Assembly: GCA_946404495.1 (NCBI GenBank)
Contig: CAMJDT010000022.1
Location: forward strand, 1-39,796
Reading direction: 5' to 3'
DNA length: 39,796 nucleotides
Source of the DNA: an uncultured Bacteroidales bacterium
GTDB lineage: Bacteria; Bacteroidota; Bacteroidia; Bacteroidales; Paludibacteraceae
Shown here piece after piece: positions 13,469 through 21,486 of this stretch. Numbering within the stretch: position 1 is the first letter of the stretch; every line of letters begins with the position of its first letter. The notes beneath the pieces are model-generated. The model had not been told where the DNA came from. It did no database searches and saw only the letters and a list, made by a program, of their open reading frames with translations. A program made the position numbers and the translations under genes.

Positions 13469-13533
13469 TCGATTCAGTCTGTGAGAGAATAAGGTGGATA
13501 ATATTATTATTTTTGACAAAAATACATCAATTA

Positions 13534-13565
13534 TTTGCGTATATCAGATTTTTTTTGTACCTTTG
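13534..13565 (+). promoter_or_regulatory. Promoter of the rubredoxin gene
   Basis: TTTG (13534-13537) and TACCTTTG (13558-13565), 20 nt apart. Confidence 0.85.
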
Positions 13566-13605
13566 CAGGCGAAAAGATAATTTATTAATAATACAACTTA
13601 CAATT

Positions 13606-13740
13606 ATGGCAAAGTACATTTGTGATGTCTGCGGGTACGAATACGACCCCGGCAAAGAAGGAAAAGCGTTCAACGAACTCCCCGAAGATTGGAAGTGCCC
13701 GATCTGCGGAGTAGGTAAGGATCAGTTCTCCGAAGCCTAA
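13606..13740 (+). CDS. Rubredoxin, short form
   Basis: 44 aa. One iron bound by four cysteines is expected from C6-DV-C9-GYEYDP and C31-PI-C34-GVGKDQF. The rubredoxin signatures YxYDP and PEDWxCPxCGxGKDxF are clear. The loop between the two cysteine pairs has 21 residues against about 29 in the typical 52-54 aa protein, so it is a loop-shortened version. It acts as a cytosolic single-electron carrier, often for peroxide and oxygen reductases in anaerobes. No partner gene is next to it; it has its own promoter and faces the YqiA-like gene. Confidence 0.93.
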   Translation: MAKYICDVCGYEYDPGKEGKAFNELPEDWKCPICGVGKDQFSEA

Positions 13741-13751
13741 TAATCGATTAT

Positions 13752-13765
13752 ACCGCAAATGCGGT
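13752..13765. terminator. Weak bidirectional hairpin between convergent genes
   Basis: ACCGCA/TGCGGT lies between rubredoxin and the leftward esterase gene. The stem is short and no clear T-run follows on either strand. Confidence 0.35.
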
Positions 13766-13769
13766 CGTA

Positions 13770-14375
13770 TTACTCGTGTAGGAGTTTGGTGATCTGTTTG
13801 ACGGCGTTGTCGTTGCAGCGGTGACCGAATTTGTCGGACCAGACGATGTCGAAGCCGGCGTCGGCGAGGACGCGGGCATTGCGCTTGGACATTTCGTGTC
13901 CGAGCAGTTCGTCGTCGGTGGAGAAGAGACCGATATTACGCGTGCCGAGGCGGATGAGCTGCTCCTTGCGGAAGGAGACAAAACGCTGAATCATCGGTTC
14001 GTCGATAATGAACTCCGTCTCTCCGTCCTCGCGCTCCTGCAGGTAAGGATGCTTGCCGTAGCCGCGTTGGCGTAGCGTGCGTTCCATCTCGAGGGAGGGG
14101 TTGATGACGAGTTTGACGGCTGCGGGAGCGTCGATATAGAGCCCAAGCATGCCTCCCATCGATGTGCCGACGATAAGTGCGGGTTGGAAGGTGTGCGTCC
14201 ACTCGTTGAGGATCGCGAGCGACTCATAAGGGTCGTGCGTGATCTCGGGCGCTAACCACTCGTATTCGGGCAGGGCACGAGCAAGCGAGGCACGCGTGCC
14301 AGATTTCGGACTGGAGGCAAAGCCGTGGATATAAATCGCGTAAGGCTTCTGTTTCGGTTCTTCCCAGGAATACAT
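13770..14375 (-). CDS. YqiA-like alpha/beta-hydrolase esterase
   Basis: 201 aa, close to the usual YqiA/UPF0227 length. Near the N-terminus IYIHGFASSPKSGTRA is the oxyanion-hole region. GTSMGGMLGLY is the nucleophile elbow with the catalytic Ser (about 72), a GLFSTDDELLGH segment supplies the acidic residue, and FGHRCND near the C-terminus supplies the catalytic His. The family cleaves short acyl esters such as palmitoyl-CoA or p-nitrophenyl esters; the natural substrate is unknown. It lies downstream of tex in the same direction, separated by a repeat-rich 95-bp spacer. No promoter of its own is seen, so read-through from tex is likely. Confidence 0.82.
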   Translation of the reverse strand: MYSWEEPKQKPYAIYIHGFASSPKSGTRASLARALPEYEWLAPEITHDPYESLAILNEWTHTFQPALIVGTSMGGMLGLYIDAPAAVKLVINPSLEMERTLRQRGYGKHPYLQEREDGETEFIIDEPMIQRFVSFRKEQLIRLGTRNIGLFSTDDELLGHEMSKRNARVLADAGFDIVWSDKFGHRCNDNAVKQITKLLHE

Positions 14376-14435
14376 AGCTATATGATTTAAAATTTAAGAT
14401 ATAAAATTTAAGATTTCCCCTTTCCCCTTTCACTT

Positions 14436-14489
14436 TTCTTATCTCGTTTCTTAGCCCTCAAAGGGCACGATTATTTCACTCGAACGATT
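14436..14489 (-). repeat. Nested pair of AATCGT...TAAGAA elements at the end of tex
   Basis: Minus strand: the outer element is split into AATCGTTCGAGTGAAAT and ACGAGATAAGAA. The inner element (14448-14472, stem GCCCT/AGGGC, tail GGCTAAGAA) sits between them. The uninterrupted form is seen at 27639-27665. The outer head codes for the last residues of Tex (EIIVRVK), and the inner head supplies the TAA stop. Confidence 0.8.
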
Positions 14490-16567
14490 ATTTCATCTTT
14501 CACCTTAAGTGTGAGGTTGATGCGGCCTCGTTGGCGGTCGATATCGAGGATGCGGACGCGAACGTGCTGATGGAGGCGGACAACCTCCTGCGGTGAGCGG
14601 ACGCGGCGGTCGGCGAGTTGGGAGATGTGGATCAGACCGTCCTTATGCACGCCAATATCCACAAAGGCTCCGAAGTCGGCGATGTTGGTCACGATACCCG
14701 GCAGGATCATGCCCGGAGCGAGGTCATCAATGGTGTGGACTGACTCGTCGAAATGGAACTCCTCGATCTCGGTGCGCGGGTCGCGCGTCGGTTTGTCGAG
14801 TTCGTGCAGGATATCGGTGAGAGTAGGCAGTCCGACCTCGTCTGTGACGAAGCGTTGGAGGTCGATGGCTTGGTCGCCGGCTGCCTGACGCGCCTGCATC
14901 AGCTGTTTGGCAACCGCATACCGCTCGGGGTGCACAGCCGTATTATCCAGCGGGTTGGTGCCTCCGGCAATACGTAGGAAGCCCGCGCATTGTTCGAAGG
15001 TTTTCGGTCCCATTTTTGGTACGCGCTTGAGTGCCTGACGGTCGGCGAACGGCCCGTTCTCGCGGCGGTACGTCACGATATTTTCCGCCAAGGTCGGCCC
15101 GAGACCGGATATATAGGTCAGCAGGTACGGACTCGCCGTATTGACATCTACGCCCACGTAGTTCACCACCGACTCCACGGTGCGGTTCAGGCTGTCCTTC
15201 AGGCGCGTCTGGTCCACATCGTGCTGGTACTGGCCTACGCCGATGGACTTAGGGTCTATCTTCACGAGTTCGGCGAGCGGATCCATCAAACGTCGTCCGA
15301 TCGACACGGCACCGCGAACGGTCACATCCTCATCGGGGAACTCTTCGCGCGCGAGTTTGGACGCACTATAGACCGAGGCTCCGTTCTCGGATACGACATA
15401 GACGGGCACCTCATCGCCGAGTACCTGATGCACGAAAGCTTCGGTCTCGCGGCTGGCTGTTCCGTTGCCGATAGCGATTGCCTCGATGCGGTAGTCGCTG
15501 ACGTATTTCTTCAGTTTCTCGGCGCTCTCCATCATCCGAAGGAAGAGGACGTCGTGCTTGAGCAGGTCGCCTTGCGCGGAGAGGATGACGAGTTTGCAGC
15601 CGGTTCGGAAACCCGGGTCGAGGGCCAACACGCGCTTCTGGCCTAAGGGCGAATCGAGCAGCAGTTGGCGGAGGTTGTCCTGGAAGACGCGGATGGCTTC
15701 GGTGTCGGCTTTCTCCTTGCTCAGTGCCGCAAACTCGGTCTCGATGGAGGGTTTCAAGAGGCGCTTGTAGCCGTCTTCGATGGCTTGCTCAAACTGCTTC
15801 GCGGCGCTGTTGTTGGTGCGTAGGTAGAGGCGGCTGAGTTTGTCGAGCGATTCGTCCGTATCCGGCGATATATCCACGCGAATGAATCCCTCTTTCTCGG
15901 CGCGGCGGATTGCCAGCAGTCGGTGTGCAGAGATACGTTTGAGGGGTTCGCGCACGGCGAAGTAATCGCGGTAGTTTTGCGCTTCGGGCGTGTCTTGCAG
16001 GTCTTTGACGGGTTTGGTGGATAGGGTCGCCGTATAGGTGAAGGCACGACGAATAGCGTTTCTCGCGCGTTCGTCCTGACTGACTTCTTCGGCGAGGATA
16101 TCGCGCGCCCCTTGCAGCTGTTCTTCGTTGTAGCGGCGGGGATCAAACTCTCCGTTCGCTTTTCGCCCTTCGGCGTTTGCCCGGATGAGGTCGGCGAGGG
16201 GTTGTAGTCCTTTCTCGCGCGCCACATCGGCGCGGGTCTTGCGGTGGGGTTTGTACGGCAGGTAGATGTCCTCCAGCGCCGTAGCGTCCCAGCACTCGTC
16301 GATGCGCCGACGCAACTCATCGGTGAGTTTGCCTTGTTCCTCGATGGTCGTGAGGATCGTCTGCTTGCGGTCGGAGATCTCCTGATACTTGCGATAGAGT
16401 TCGGCAATCGAAGCGATCTGAACCTCGTCCAGCGAACCGGTTTTCTCCTTGCGGTAACGGGCGATGAAAGGTATCGTTGCTTTCTCATCCAGCAGAGTGA
16501 GCGTTGCCTTCACGCCGGCACGCGGGAGCTGCGTTTCTTGGGCTATAAGTTGACTAAAATCCATCAT
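14471..16567 (-). CDS. tex: Tex-family transcription accessory / S1 RNA-binding protein
   Basis: 698 aa. The full Tex architecture is present: N-terminal helix-turn-helix region (FIARYRKEKTGSLDEVQIASI), YqgF-like RNase H fold (VLALDPGFRTGCKLV, AIGNGTASRETEAFV), double HhH motifs (YVGVDVNTASPYLLTYISGL and KRVPKMGPKTFEQCAGFLRI), and a C-terminal S1 domain (PGMILPGIVTNIADFGAFVDIGVHKDGLIHISQL). Tex binds nucleic acid and influences transcription and RNA turnover. The last residues EIIVRVK come from a repeat element rather than the usual tail, and the linker EGRKANGEF resembles a word repeat. It has a promoter at 16585-16616 divergent from tRNA-Pro. Confidence 0.95.
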   Translation of the reverse strand: MMDFSQLIAQETQLPRAGVKATLTLLDEKATIPFIARYRKEKTGSLDEVQIASIAELYRKYQEISDRKQTILTTIEEQGKLTDELRRRIDECWDATALEDIYLPYKPHRKTRADVAREKGLQPLADLIRANAEGRKANGEFDPRRYNEEQLQGARDILAEEVSQDERARNAIRRAFTYTATLSTKPVKDLQDTPEAQNYRDYFAVREPLKRISAHRLLAIRRAEKEGFIRVDISPDTDESLDKLSRLYLRTNNSAAKQFEQAIEDGYKRLLKPSIETEFAALSKEKADTEAIRVFQDNLRQLLLDSPLGQKRVLALDPGFRTGCKLVILSAQGDLLKHDVLFLRMMESAEKLKKYVSDYRIEAIAIGNGTASRETEAFVHQVLGDEVPVYVVSENGASVYSASKLAREEFPDEDVTVRGAVSIGRRLMDPLAELVKIDPKSIGVGQYQHDVDQTRLKDSLNRTVESVVNYVGVDVNTASPYLLTYISGLGPTLAENIVTYRRENGPFADRQALKRVPKMGPKTFEQCAGFLRIAGGTNPLDNTAVHPERYAVAKQLMQARQAAGDQAIDLQRFVTDEVGLPTLTDILHELDKPTRDPRTEIEEFHFDESVHTIDDLAPGMILPGIVTNIADFGAFVDIGVHKDGLIHISQLADRRVRSPQEVVRLHQHVRVRILDIDRQRGRINLTLKVKDEIIVRVK

Positions 16568-16584
16568 TTCTTCAAAATTTGGTA

Positions 16585-16616
16585 CAAAAGTACAGTTTTT
16601 TTTTCAAATATGCAAA
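16585..16616 (-). promoter_or_regulatory. Promoter of tex
   Basis: Minus strand TACTTTTG (16585-16592) and TTTG (16613-16616), 20 nt apart, about 17 nt before the ATG. Confidence 0.85.
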
Positions 16617-16621
16617 TTTTT

Positions 16622-16653
16622 TTTGCATAATTCAGAAAAAAGCAGTACCTTTG
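16622..16653 (+). promoter_or_regulatory. Promoter of tRNA-Pro
   Basis: TTTG (16622-16625) and TACCTTTG (16646-16653), 20 nt apart. Its -33 box lies only 5 bp from the -33 box of the divergent tex promoter. Confidence 0.85.
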
Positions 16654-16702
16654 CAGTCGCTTTCGGCTTTGAAGTCGTGATAGCACACATTTGAGGGCTT
16701 TT

Positions 16703-16776
16703 CGGGAAGTAGTTCAGCCCGGTAGAATATCTGGTTTGGGACCAGGGGGTCGCAGGTTCGAATCCTGTCTTCCCGA
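16703..16776 (+). tRNA. tRNA-Pro (anticodon UGG)
   Basis: The acceptor stem CGGGAAG/CTTCCCG pairs perfectly. The D stem is GTTC/GAAT, the anticodon loop TTTGGGA gives UGG, and the T arm CAGGTTCGAATCCTG is standard. The discriminator is A and CCA is not encoded. It has its own promoter upstream and a terminator just after. Confidence 0.97.
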
Positions 16777-16777
16777 C

Positions 16778-16807
16778 AAAATAAGCCGCCAATTGGCGGC
16801 TTATTTT
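16778..16807. terminator. Bidirectional terminator after tRNA-Pro
   Basis: The perfect stem ATAAGCCGCC/GGCGGCTTAT with loop AATT is flanked by AAAA and TTTT, so it would stop the tRNA transcript and anything arriving from the right. Confidence 0.92.
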
Positions 16808-16931
16808 ATGTACGATTTACGATGTACGATGTACGAAGGATGTACGATGTGTTTTATGTACGATTTACGCGAACTTCGTCCTTTATTTCCTTCGTAAATA
16901 TATCGTCCTTCGTACATCGTCCTTCGTCCTT
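16808..16931. repeat. TGTACGATTTACGA / TCGTCCTTCGTACA word repeat region
   Basis: The left part is TGTACGATTTACGATGTACG repeated with variants. The right part is its inverted counterpart (CCTTCGTAAATATATCG, TCCTTCGTACATCG). The words TGTACGATTTAC and CCTTCGTAAAT recur at 25809-25932 and part at 19012-19046. The region fills the gap between the tRNA terminator and the stop of the leftward M20 gene. Confidence 0.85.
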
Positions 16932-18299
16932 TCAATTTTCACCTTTCAATTTCCGATAGAATTCTGTCACGGCCACGATGCCTTTTTCCCACACCTCCAG
17001 GTCCATCGACTCGTTGGGGGAGTGGATCGCGTTTTGCTCGAGTCCGAAACCCATCAGAATCGTCTTGACGCCGAGGATCTGTTCGAAGGACGAAATGATT
17101 GGAATACTGCCTCCGCGTCGTGCTGCGAGGGGTCGTTTGCCAAATGCAACGGTGAAACCGTATTCGGCAGCCTTGTAGGCGGGTATATCAATCGGGCAGA
17201 CGTAGCCTTGTCCGCCGTGCATCGGAGTGACCTTCACGCGCACGCCTTTGGGCGCAATCGCCTGCATATAGTCACTAAAGAGGCGCGATATCTCCTCGTG
17301 GTCTTGATTGGCCACGAGACGGCAGCTGACTTTGGCGTAAGCCTTGCTCGGCAGTACGGTCTTGCTGCCTTCGCCGGTATAGCCTCCCCAGATACCGCAC
17401 ACATCGAACGAGGGGCGACACGAGTTGCGCTCCAGCGTGGAGTAGCCTTCCTCGCCGAAGACGTCATCTACATCGATGGCGCTATTGTATTTCTCCTGCG
17501 AGAACGGTATCTCGGCAATCATCTTGCGTTCCTCCTCGGGGATAGGCAGCACGCGGTCGTAGAAATGCGGAATCGTGATACGTCCTTTGTCGTCCACCAC
17601 GCGGGCGATCATCTCGCAGAGTGCATTGACGGGGTTCTTGACCGCACCGCCAAAGTGACCGCTGTGCAGGTCGCGGTTCGGGCCTGTAACCTCGATCTCC
17701 CAGTACGCCAAACCGCGGAGACCGGTTGTTATCGAAGGTGTCTCCTTGCCGATCATGGAGGTGTCGCTTACGAGAATGATATCGCAGGCGAGCAGGTCAC
17801 GGTGCTTCTCGATAAAAGCCTCCAGCGAGGGGCTGCCGATCTCCTCTTCGCCCTCCAGGATGAACTTGACGTTGCAGTGCATCAGTCTTTCCGAGACGAG
17901 GTACTCAAAGGCCTTGGCCTGAATCATGGTCTGACCTTTATCGTCGTCCGCACCGCGGGCATAGAGTCGTCCGTCGCGGATAGAGGGTTCCCACGGATCG
18001 GATTTCCAGAGCTCCAGCGGTTCAGCCGGCATCACATCGTAGTGACCGTAGACGAGGACGGTAGGAGCGTCCGGTGCGTCGGTCTTATATTCGGCATATA
18101 CGAATGGATTGCCGTCGGAGGGCATGATTTCGGCCTTCTGAACACCGGCCTCCAGAAGCAGTTGTTTCCATCGCTCGGCGCAACGAAGCATGTCGTCCTT
18201 ATGTTCGGGTTGACAACTGACGGAGGGGATACGAATGAGCGAAGCCCACTCTTCGTACATGCGGGTGCGGTTCGCGAGGATAAAGTCTTGTATTGTCAT
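16932..18299 (-). CDS. M20 family metallopeptidase (dipeptidase)
   Basis: 455 aa, matching the M20/M25/M40 dipeptidases of Bacteroidetes. The zinc-binding signatures are VLVYGHYDVMP, RGADDDKGQ, ILEGEEEIGSP (catalytic Glu followed by metal Glu), SDTSM and the late IHSPNE. DLHSGHFGGAV marks the start of the lid/dimerisation domain. It would cleave small peptides in the cytosol. It is the last gene of a leftward run and overlaps the DUF2520 gene by 4 bp (ATGA). The C-terminal residues KLKGEN are coded by an AAATTGAAAGGTGAAAATTG word repeat. Confidence 0.93.
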   Translation of the reverse strand: MTIQDFILANRTRMYEEWASLIRIPSVSCQPEHKDDMLRCAERWKQLLLEAGVQKAEIMPSDGNPFVYAEYKTDAPDAPTVLVYGHYDVMPAEPLELWKSDPWEPSIRDGRLYARGADDDKGQTMIQAKAFEYLVSERLMHCNVKFILEGEEEIGSPSLEAFIEKHRDLLACDIILVSDTSMIGKETPSITTGLRGLAYWEIEVTGPNRDLHSGHFGGAVKNPVNALCEMIARVVDDKGRITIPHFYDRVLPIPEEERKMIAEIPFSQEKYNSAIDVDDVFGEEGYSTLERNSCRPSFDVCGIWGGYTGEGSKTVLPSKAYAKVSCRLVANQDHEEISRLFSDYMQAIAPKGVRVKVTPMHGGQGYVCPIDIPAYKAAEYGFTVAFGKRPLAARRGGSIPIISSFEQILGVKTILMGFGLEQNAIHSPNESMDLEVWEKGIVAVTEFYRKLKGEN

Positions 18300-19009
18300 G
18301 GCTTGTGTTGATTTTGGATAGTTTGGCTAAGCAGGTTATATATCTCCAGCTGCTCGGGCGTGAGGAACGCGCGGTGTCGCTTCATCACTACCTCGTCGCC
18401 TCGTCTCGCAGGACCACTTTGGGCCTCACGCGGGGAAAGTCGGTGGAGCTTGGCGGCCGTCTCGTCGATGATAGGCAGCAGCGCCTTGAAGGGTATCGAC
18501 GTGCCGCGCAGGATATCCTCCGCGATACAGCACATGAGGTTGGAGAAGTTGTTGGCAAAGACGCCGGCAGCGTGGAGTCGTTCGCGATCGGGTAGGGAGG
18601 CCTCGTAGATATGCGAGGAGAGGGTGAGCGCGAGCGAATAGATGGCGGATAGGTCATCGATGCCGCGTGCCTCGATAAAGAGGGGTACGGACGAGAAATC
18701 GGTGAGCGGCGAGGCCTTCGAGAAGGTCTGGAAGGGGTAGAGCACGCCGGCGTGCGGTTTGTCGGGACCGAAGAGCGTGATCGGCAGCGCACCGCTTGTA
18801 TGTAAATGGAACGCGCGCTCGTGTACATGTACGCGTGCAATGACCTCCTCGAGGGCGGTGTCGCGCACGGCGTAGATATACACATCGGCATTCGTGGGCA
18901 ACCCCTCCAGGGTGCGCGACGAGATAAAGTCCGTCGTGATCCCCTTAGCAAGGAATGCCTCCCTCAGGCTCGTGCCTACGTTACCCGTTCCAATAATAAC
19001 TATCCGCAT
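18296..19009 (-). CDS. Rossmann-like / DUF2520 protein
   Basis: 237 aa. The N-terminal NAD(P)-binding fold is clear from IVIIGTGNVGTSLREAFL and the strand DVYIYAVRDTALEEVI. The C-terminal DUF2520 helical domain follows (HTSGALPITLFG, GVLYPFQTFSKA, LHAAGVFANNFSNLMCCIAEDIL). The layout is that of 6-phosphogluconate-dehydrogenase-like dehydrogenases; the substrate is unknown. It overlaps the M20 gene by 4 bp (translational coupling) and follows yidC by 37 bp of repeat sequence. Confidence 0.9.
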   Translation of the reverse strand: MRIVIIGTGNVGTSLREAFLAKGITTDFISSRTLEGLPTNADVYIYAVRDTALEEVIARVHVHERAFHLHTSGALPITLFGPDKPHAGVLYPFQTFSKASPLTDFSSVPLFIEARGIDDLSAIYSLALTLSSHIYEASLPDRERLHAAGVFANNFSNLMCCIAEDILRGTSIPFKALLPIIDETAAKLHRLSPREAQSGPARRGDEVVMKRHRAFLTPEQLEIYNLLSQTIQNQHKP

Positions 19010-19011
19010 AA

Positions 19012-19046
19012 TATTATGTACGATTTACGATTTACAATTTGACAAT
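19012..19046. repeat. Word repeat at the end of yidC
   Basis: Minus strand: the yidC stop TAA is followed at once by ATTGTCAAATTGTAAATCGT and AAATCGTACATAAT. This combines the TCAATTG-type and TACGATTTAC-type words seen elsewhere in the window. Confidence 0.7.
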
Positions 19047-20963
19047 TTAATGTCTGCGTTGTTGTGCTTTGGCTTGTTCGCGGGCGAGGCGTTGCTGCTC
19101 GCGTTGCATGGCTTCGAGGCGCTGCATGAATCCCGATTTCTTCTTCGTGGCGTTCTTCTTGGAGTTAGCTTCCATCTCAGCCAGCAGTTTCTGGTCGTCG
19201 ATCGCCCAACGGAAGATCATCGTCTGCAAGATCGTGAATCCGAGCGAGAGCAGGTAGTAGTAGCTCAGACCAGCAGCGTAGTCGTTGAAGATGAAGAAGA
19301 ACATTAGCGGCATCAGGTACATCATCCATTTCATGAACTTCATATTCGGATCCGTAGCCTGCGACTGCATCGTCACGAAAGTGTAGATGAAGTTGGTCAC
19401 GGTCATCAGCACGCAGAATAGCGAGAGGTGGTCACCGATGAGCGGCAGGTTATAACCCCAGGAGAGGATGGCATCGTAGGTAGAGAGGTCGTCTGCCCAG
19501 AGGAAACTCTTGCCGCGGAGTTCGATAGCCGTCGGGAAGAACCAAAACATCGCGATCAGGATCGGCATCTGGAACAACATCGGCAGACAGCCCGACATCG
19601 GACTGACTCCGGCGCGGGAGTACAGCGCCATCGTGGCCTGCTGACGCTCCTGCATCTTCTCGGGCGGATACTGCGCATTGATGGCTTCGATCTGCGGACG
19701 CAGCACGCGCATCTTGGCGCTCGATTTATAGGAAGCGAAGACGAAGGGCAGGATGATGAGTTTGATAACAAGCGTCATGAGCAGAATCACCAATCCGATA
19801 TGCATACCCCACGACATGAACAGATCAAACATCGGTATCGTCAGTATCTTATTGATCCACGCTACGATCTTCCATCCCAGCGGAACGAGTTCCTTGAGGT
19901 GGAGACGCTGCTCCTTGTCAAGGCCGTCGTCGTAGGCCTTGAGGGTGTTGTAGTGGTTCGGACCGAAGTAGAAGCGGAAGTCGGTGGTCTTCTGACCCGT
20001 TATATCAAATGCAACGCTCGTCTTGGTTCTGTACTCCTTGATATAGCCGGAGTAGGTGCCTTGGGGTTGCGACTCGAGCTCGGAGGAGGTGAAAGCCTCG
20101 TCCGCAATCATGACGGTGGAGAAGAACTGATCCTTGTAGCCGATCCAGCGGATACGGGCATTCTCGCGTTGGGTATCCGCCTTCTGCTCGGACAGCGTCT
20201 CCATGTCTCCGCCAACCAGCATATACTGGATACGGGCGTAGCGCTCCTCGAACTTACGACCGCGCTCCTGTTGCGGGATGAGTTGGTACCAGAGCAGTTC
20301 TACGGAGTTGATATTCTGTGCCAAAACCTGCTGCATACCGTGCGGGCGGATCGAGAAATCGATCATATAATCGTCCTTGGGCAGGGTATACACGAAGTCG
20401 AGATAAGCGCTCTCGATGTCGGTCTTAAGACGCATCGTGAGGCTCAGCGGATTGTCGCTTGCGACGGGTTCAAAATAGAGGTTGCGGGTTGCGAGCACGC
20501 GGTTGTTAGCCGTGACGAGCGTGAGTGAGAAGTCGGACTCATTGCCGCGGAAGAGGCTCAGCGGGTTGACGGAGTCGCCATATGCCTTATACTCAAGCAA
20601 CTCGGCTTGTTCGATACGACCTCCGTGACGAGCGATATGCAGGCGAACCTTGCTGTTCTCGATCACAAAGGTCTCCTCCTCGCCTTGCGCAGCGGGAGCA
20701 AAGTTACCGTAAGCGGCCTGAATCTGTTGTTGCAGTATATCCGCTTGAGCGACCTGACGCAGCGAGTCCTCGTGAGCGGCTTCTGCTGCAGCCAGTTGGT
20801 CGGCGATGAGTTGGGCTTCGTGTTCGGCTTGACGCACGAGTGCGATACTGTCGTACTGACGTTGGCGTTCCGCCAGTTGCTCTTTGGACGGACGCTGTAA
20901 AAAAGAAAATCCTACAATAATTGCGGCTATGATTAAAAAGCCGATCCAAGTGTTTTTATCCAT
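19047..20963 (-). CDS. yidC: Membrane protein insertase YidC
   Basis: 638 aa. It has an N-terminal anchor (WIGFLIIAAIIVGFSFL, residues 6-22) and a coiled-coil-prone stretch. The large periplasmic beta domain follows (about 80-350: IARHGGRIEQAELLEYK, DYMIDFSIRPHGM). The conserved insertase core is in the last 280 residues (WGMHIGLVILLMTLVIKLIILPFVFASYKS, MSGCLPMLFQMPILIAMFWFF, YAAGLSYYYLLSLGFTILQ). The C-terminus is basic, as expected for ribosome contact (LAREQAKAQQRRH). It inserts proteins into the inner membrane with or without Sec. It starts directly at the folA stop codon with no gap. Confidence 0.97.
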   Translation of the reverse strand: MDKNTWIGFLIIAAIIVGFSFLQRPSKEQLAERQRQYDSIALVRQAEHEAQLIADQLAAAEAAHEDSLRQVAQADILQQQIQAAYGNFAPAAQGEEETFVIENSKVRLHIARHGGRIEQAELLEYKAYGDSVNPLSLFRGNESDFSLTLVTANNRVLATRNLYFEPVASDNPLSLTMRLKTDIESAYLDFVYTLPKDDYMIDFSIRPHGMQQVLAQNINSVELLWYQLIPQQERGRKFEERYARIQYMLVGGDMETLSEQKADTQRENARIRWIGYKDQFFSTVMIADEAFTSSELESQPQGTYSGYIKEYRTKTSVAFDITGQKTTDFRFYFGPNHYNTLKAYDDGLDKEQRLHLKELVPLGWKIVAWINKILTIPMFDLFMSWGMHIGLVILLMTLVIKLIILPFVFASYKSSAKMRVLRPQIEAINAQYPPEKMQERQQATMALYSRAGVSPMSGCLPMLFQMPILIAMFWFFPTAIELRGKSFLWADDLSTYDAILSWGYNLPLIGDHLSLFCVLMTVTNFIYTFVTMQSQATDPNMKFMKWMMYLMPLMFFFIFNDYAAGLSYYYLLSLGFTILQTMIFRWAIDDQKLLAEMEANSKKNATKKKSGFMQRLEAMQREQQRLAREQAKAQQRRH

Positions 20964-21455
20964 TTATCTACGTTTAATATATTCTGTAAAAGTGAAATCA
21001 TAGGGGTTGTCTTTATCTGCGAGATGTTTCTCGGCCGCAGTCTGCTGCCATATGGCGGGGTCGATCTCAGGGAAGAAGGTATCCGCCTCCGGGAATGCGT
21101 GGTGGATATGCGTGATATAGAGTTTGTCCGCGAGGGGCAGGAACTGCCGATAGACCGTTCCGCCTCCGATGACGAAGGCCTCCTCCTCGTTTTTTACCAG
21201 CTCCAGCAACTCGGGGATAGAGTAGGCCATCTCGGCGCCCTCGTAAGTACGACCGGCTACGTCCGTCAGCACGATGTTACGGCGCTTGGGCAGCGGACGC
21301 TTGGGTAGCGACAGGTAGGTGCGCTCCCCCATTAGAACGGTGTGCCCGGATGTGGTCTCCTTGAAGTGCTTGAGGTCGGCAGGCAGATGACACAACAGGT
21401 CGCCCTTCTGACCGATGGCATTATTTTCTGCGATTGCTACTATGATGCTCAGCAT
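20964..21455 (-). CDS. folA: Dihydrofolate reductase
   Basis: 163 aa, the standard length. It reduces dihydrofolate to tetrahydrofolate with NADPH, recycling the dihydrofolate made by the adjacent thyA product. Visible are VAIAENNAIGQKGDLL, HLPADLKHFK with the catalytic Asp27, VLMGERTYLSLPKRPLPKRR (cofactor binding), FVIGGGTVYRQFLPLADKLYITHIHH and DTFFPEID. The residue matching the conserved active-site Trp22 of E. coli is Cys22 here (TGT codon). The position matching Arg44 is Glu44, with Arg at 45. It is separated from thyA by a 31-bp repeat spacer and abuts yidC. Confidence 0.95.
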   Translation of the reverse strand: MLSIIVAIAENNAIGQKGDLLCHLPADLKHFKETTSGHTVLMGERTYLSLPKRPLPKRRNIVLTDVAGRTYEGAEMAYSIPELLELVKNEEEAFVIGGGTVYRQFLPLADKLYITHIHHAFPEADTFFPEIDPAIWQQTAAEKHLADKDNPYDFTFTEYIKRR

Positions 21456-21486
21456 AAAATATCAATTATCAATTGTCAATTATCAA
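21456..21486. repeat. 31-bp TTGATAATTGACAATT spacer between thyA and folA
   Basis: Minus strand: the TAA stop of thyA runs into TTGATAATTGACAATTGATA and then ATTGATATTTT before the folA ATG. It is the same length and made of the same words as 22282-22312 but in a different order. Confidence 0.85.

Noticed and set aside
16703..16931. Integration site at tRNA-Pro
   Set aside because: No integrase gene and no partial tRNA copy are seen; the sequence after the tRNA is a terminator and word repeats.
17022..18311. 429-aa open frame antisense to the M20 peptidase
   Set aside because: The M20 metal-binding motifs on the other strand are unmistakable; the antisense frame has no family features.
19428..20528. 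366-aa open frame antisense to yidC
   Set aside because: YidC is complete on the minus strand; the antisense product is compositionally odd and lacks motifs.
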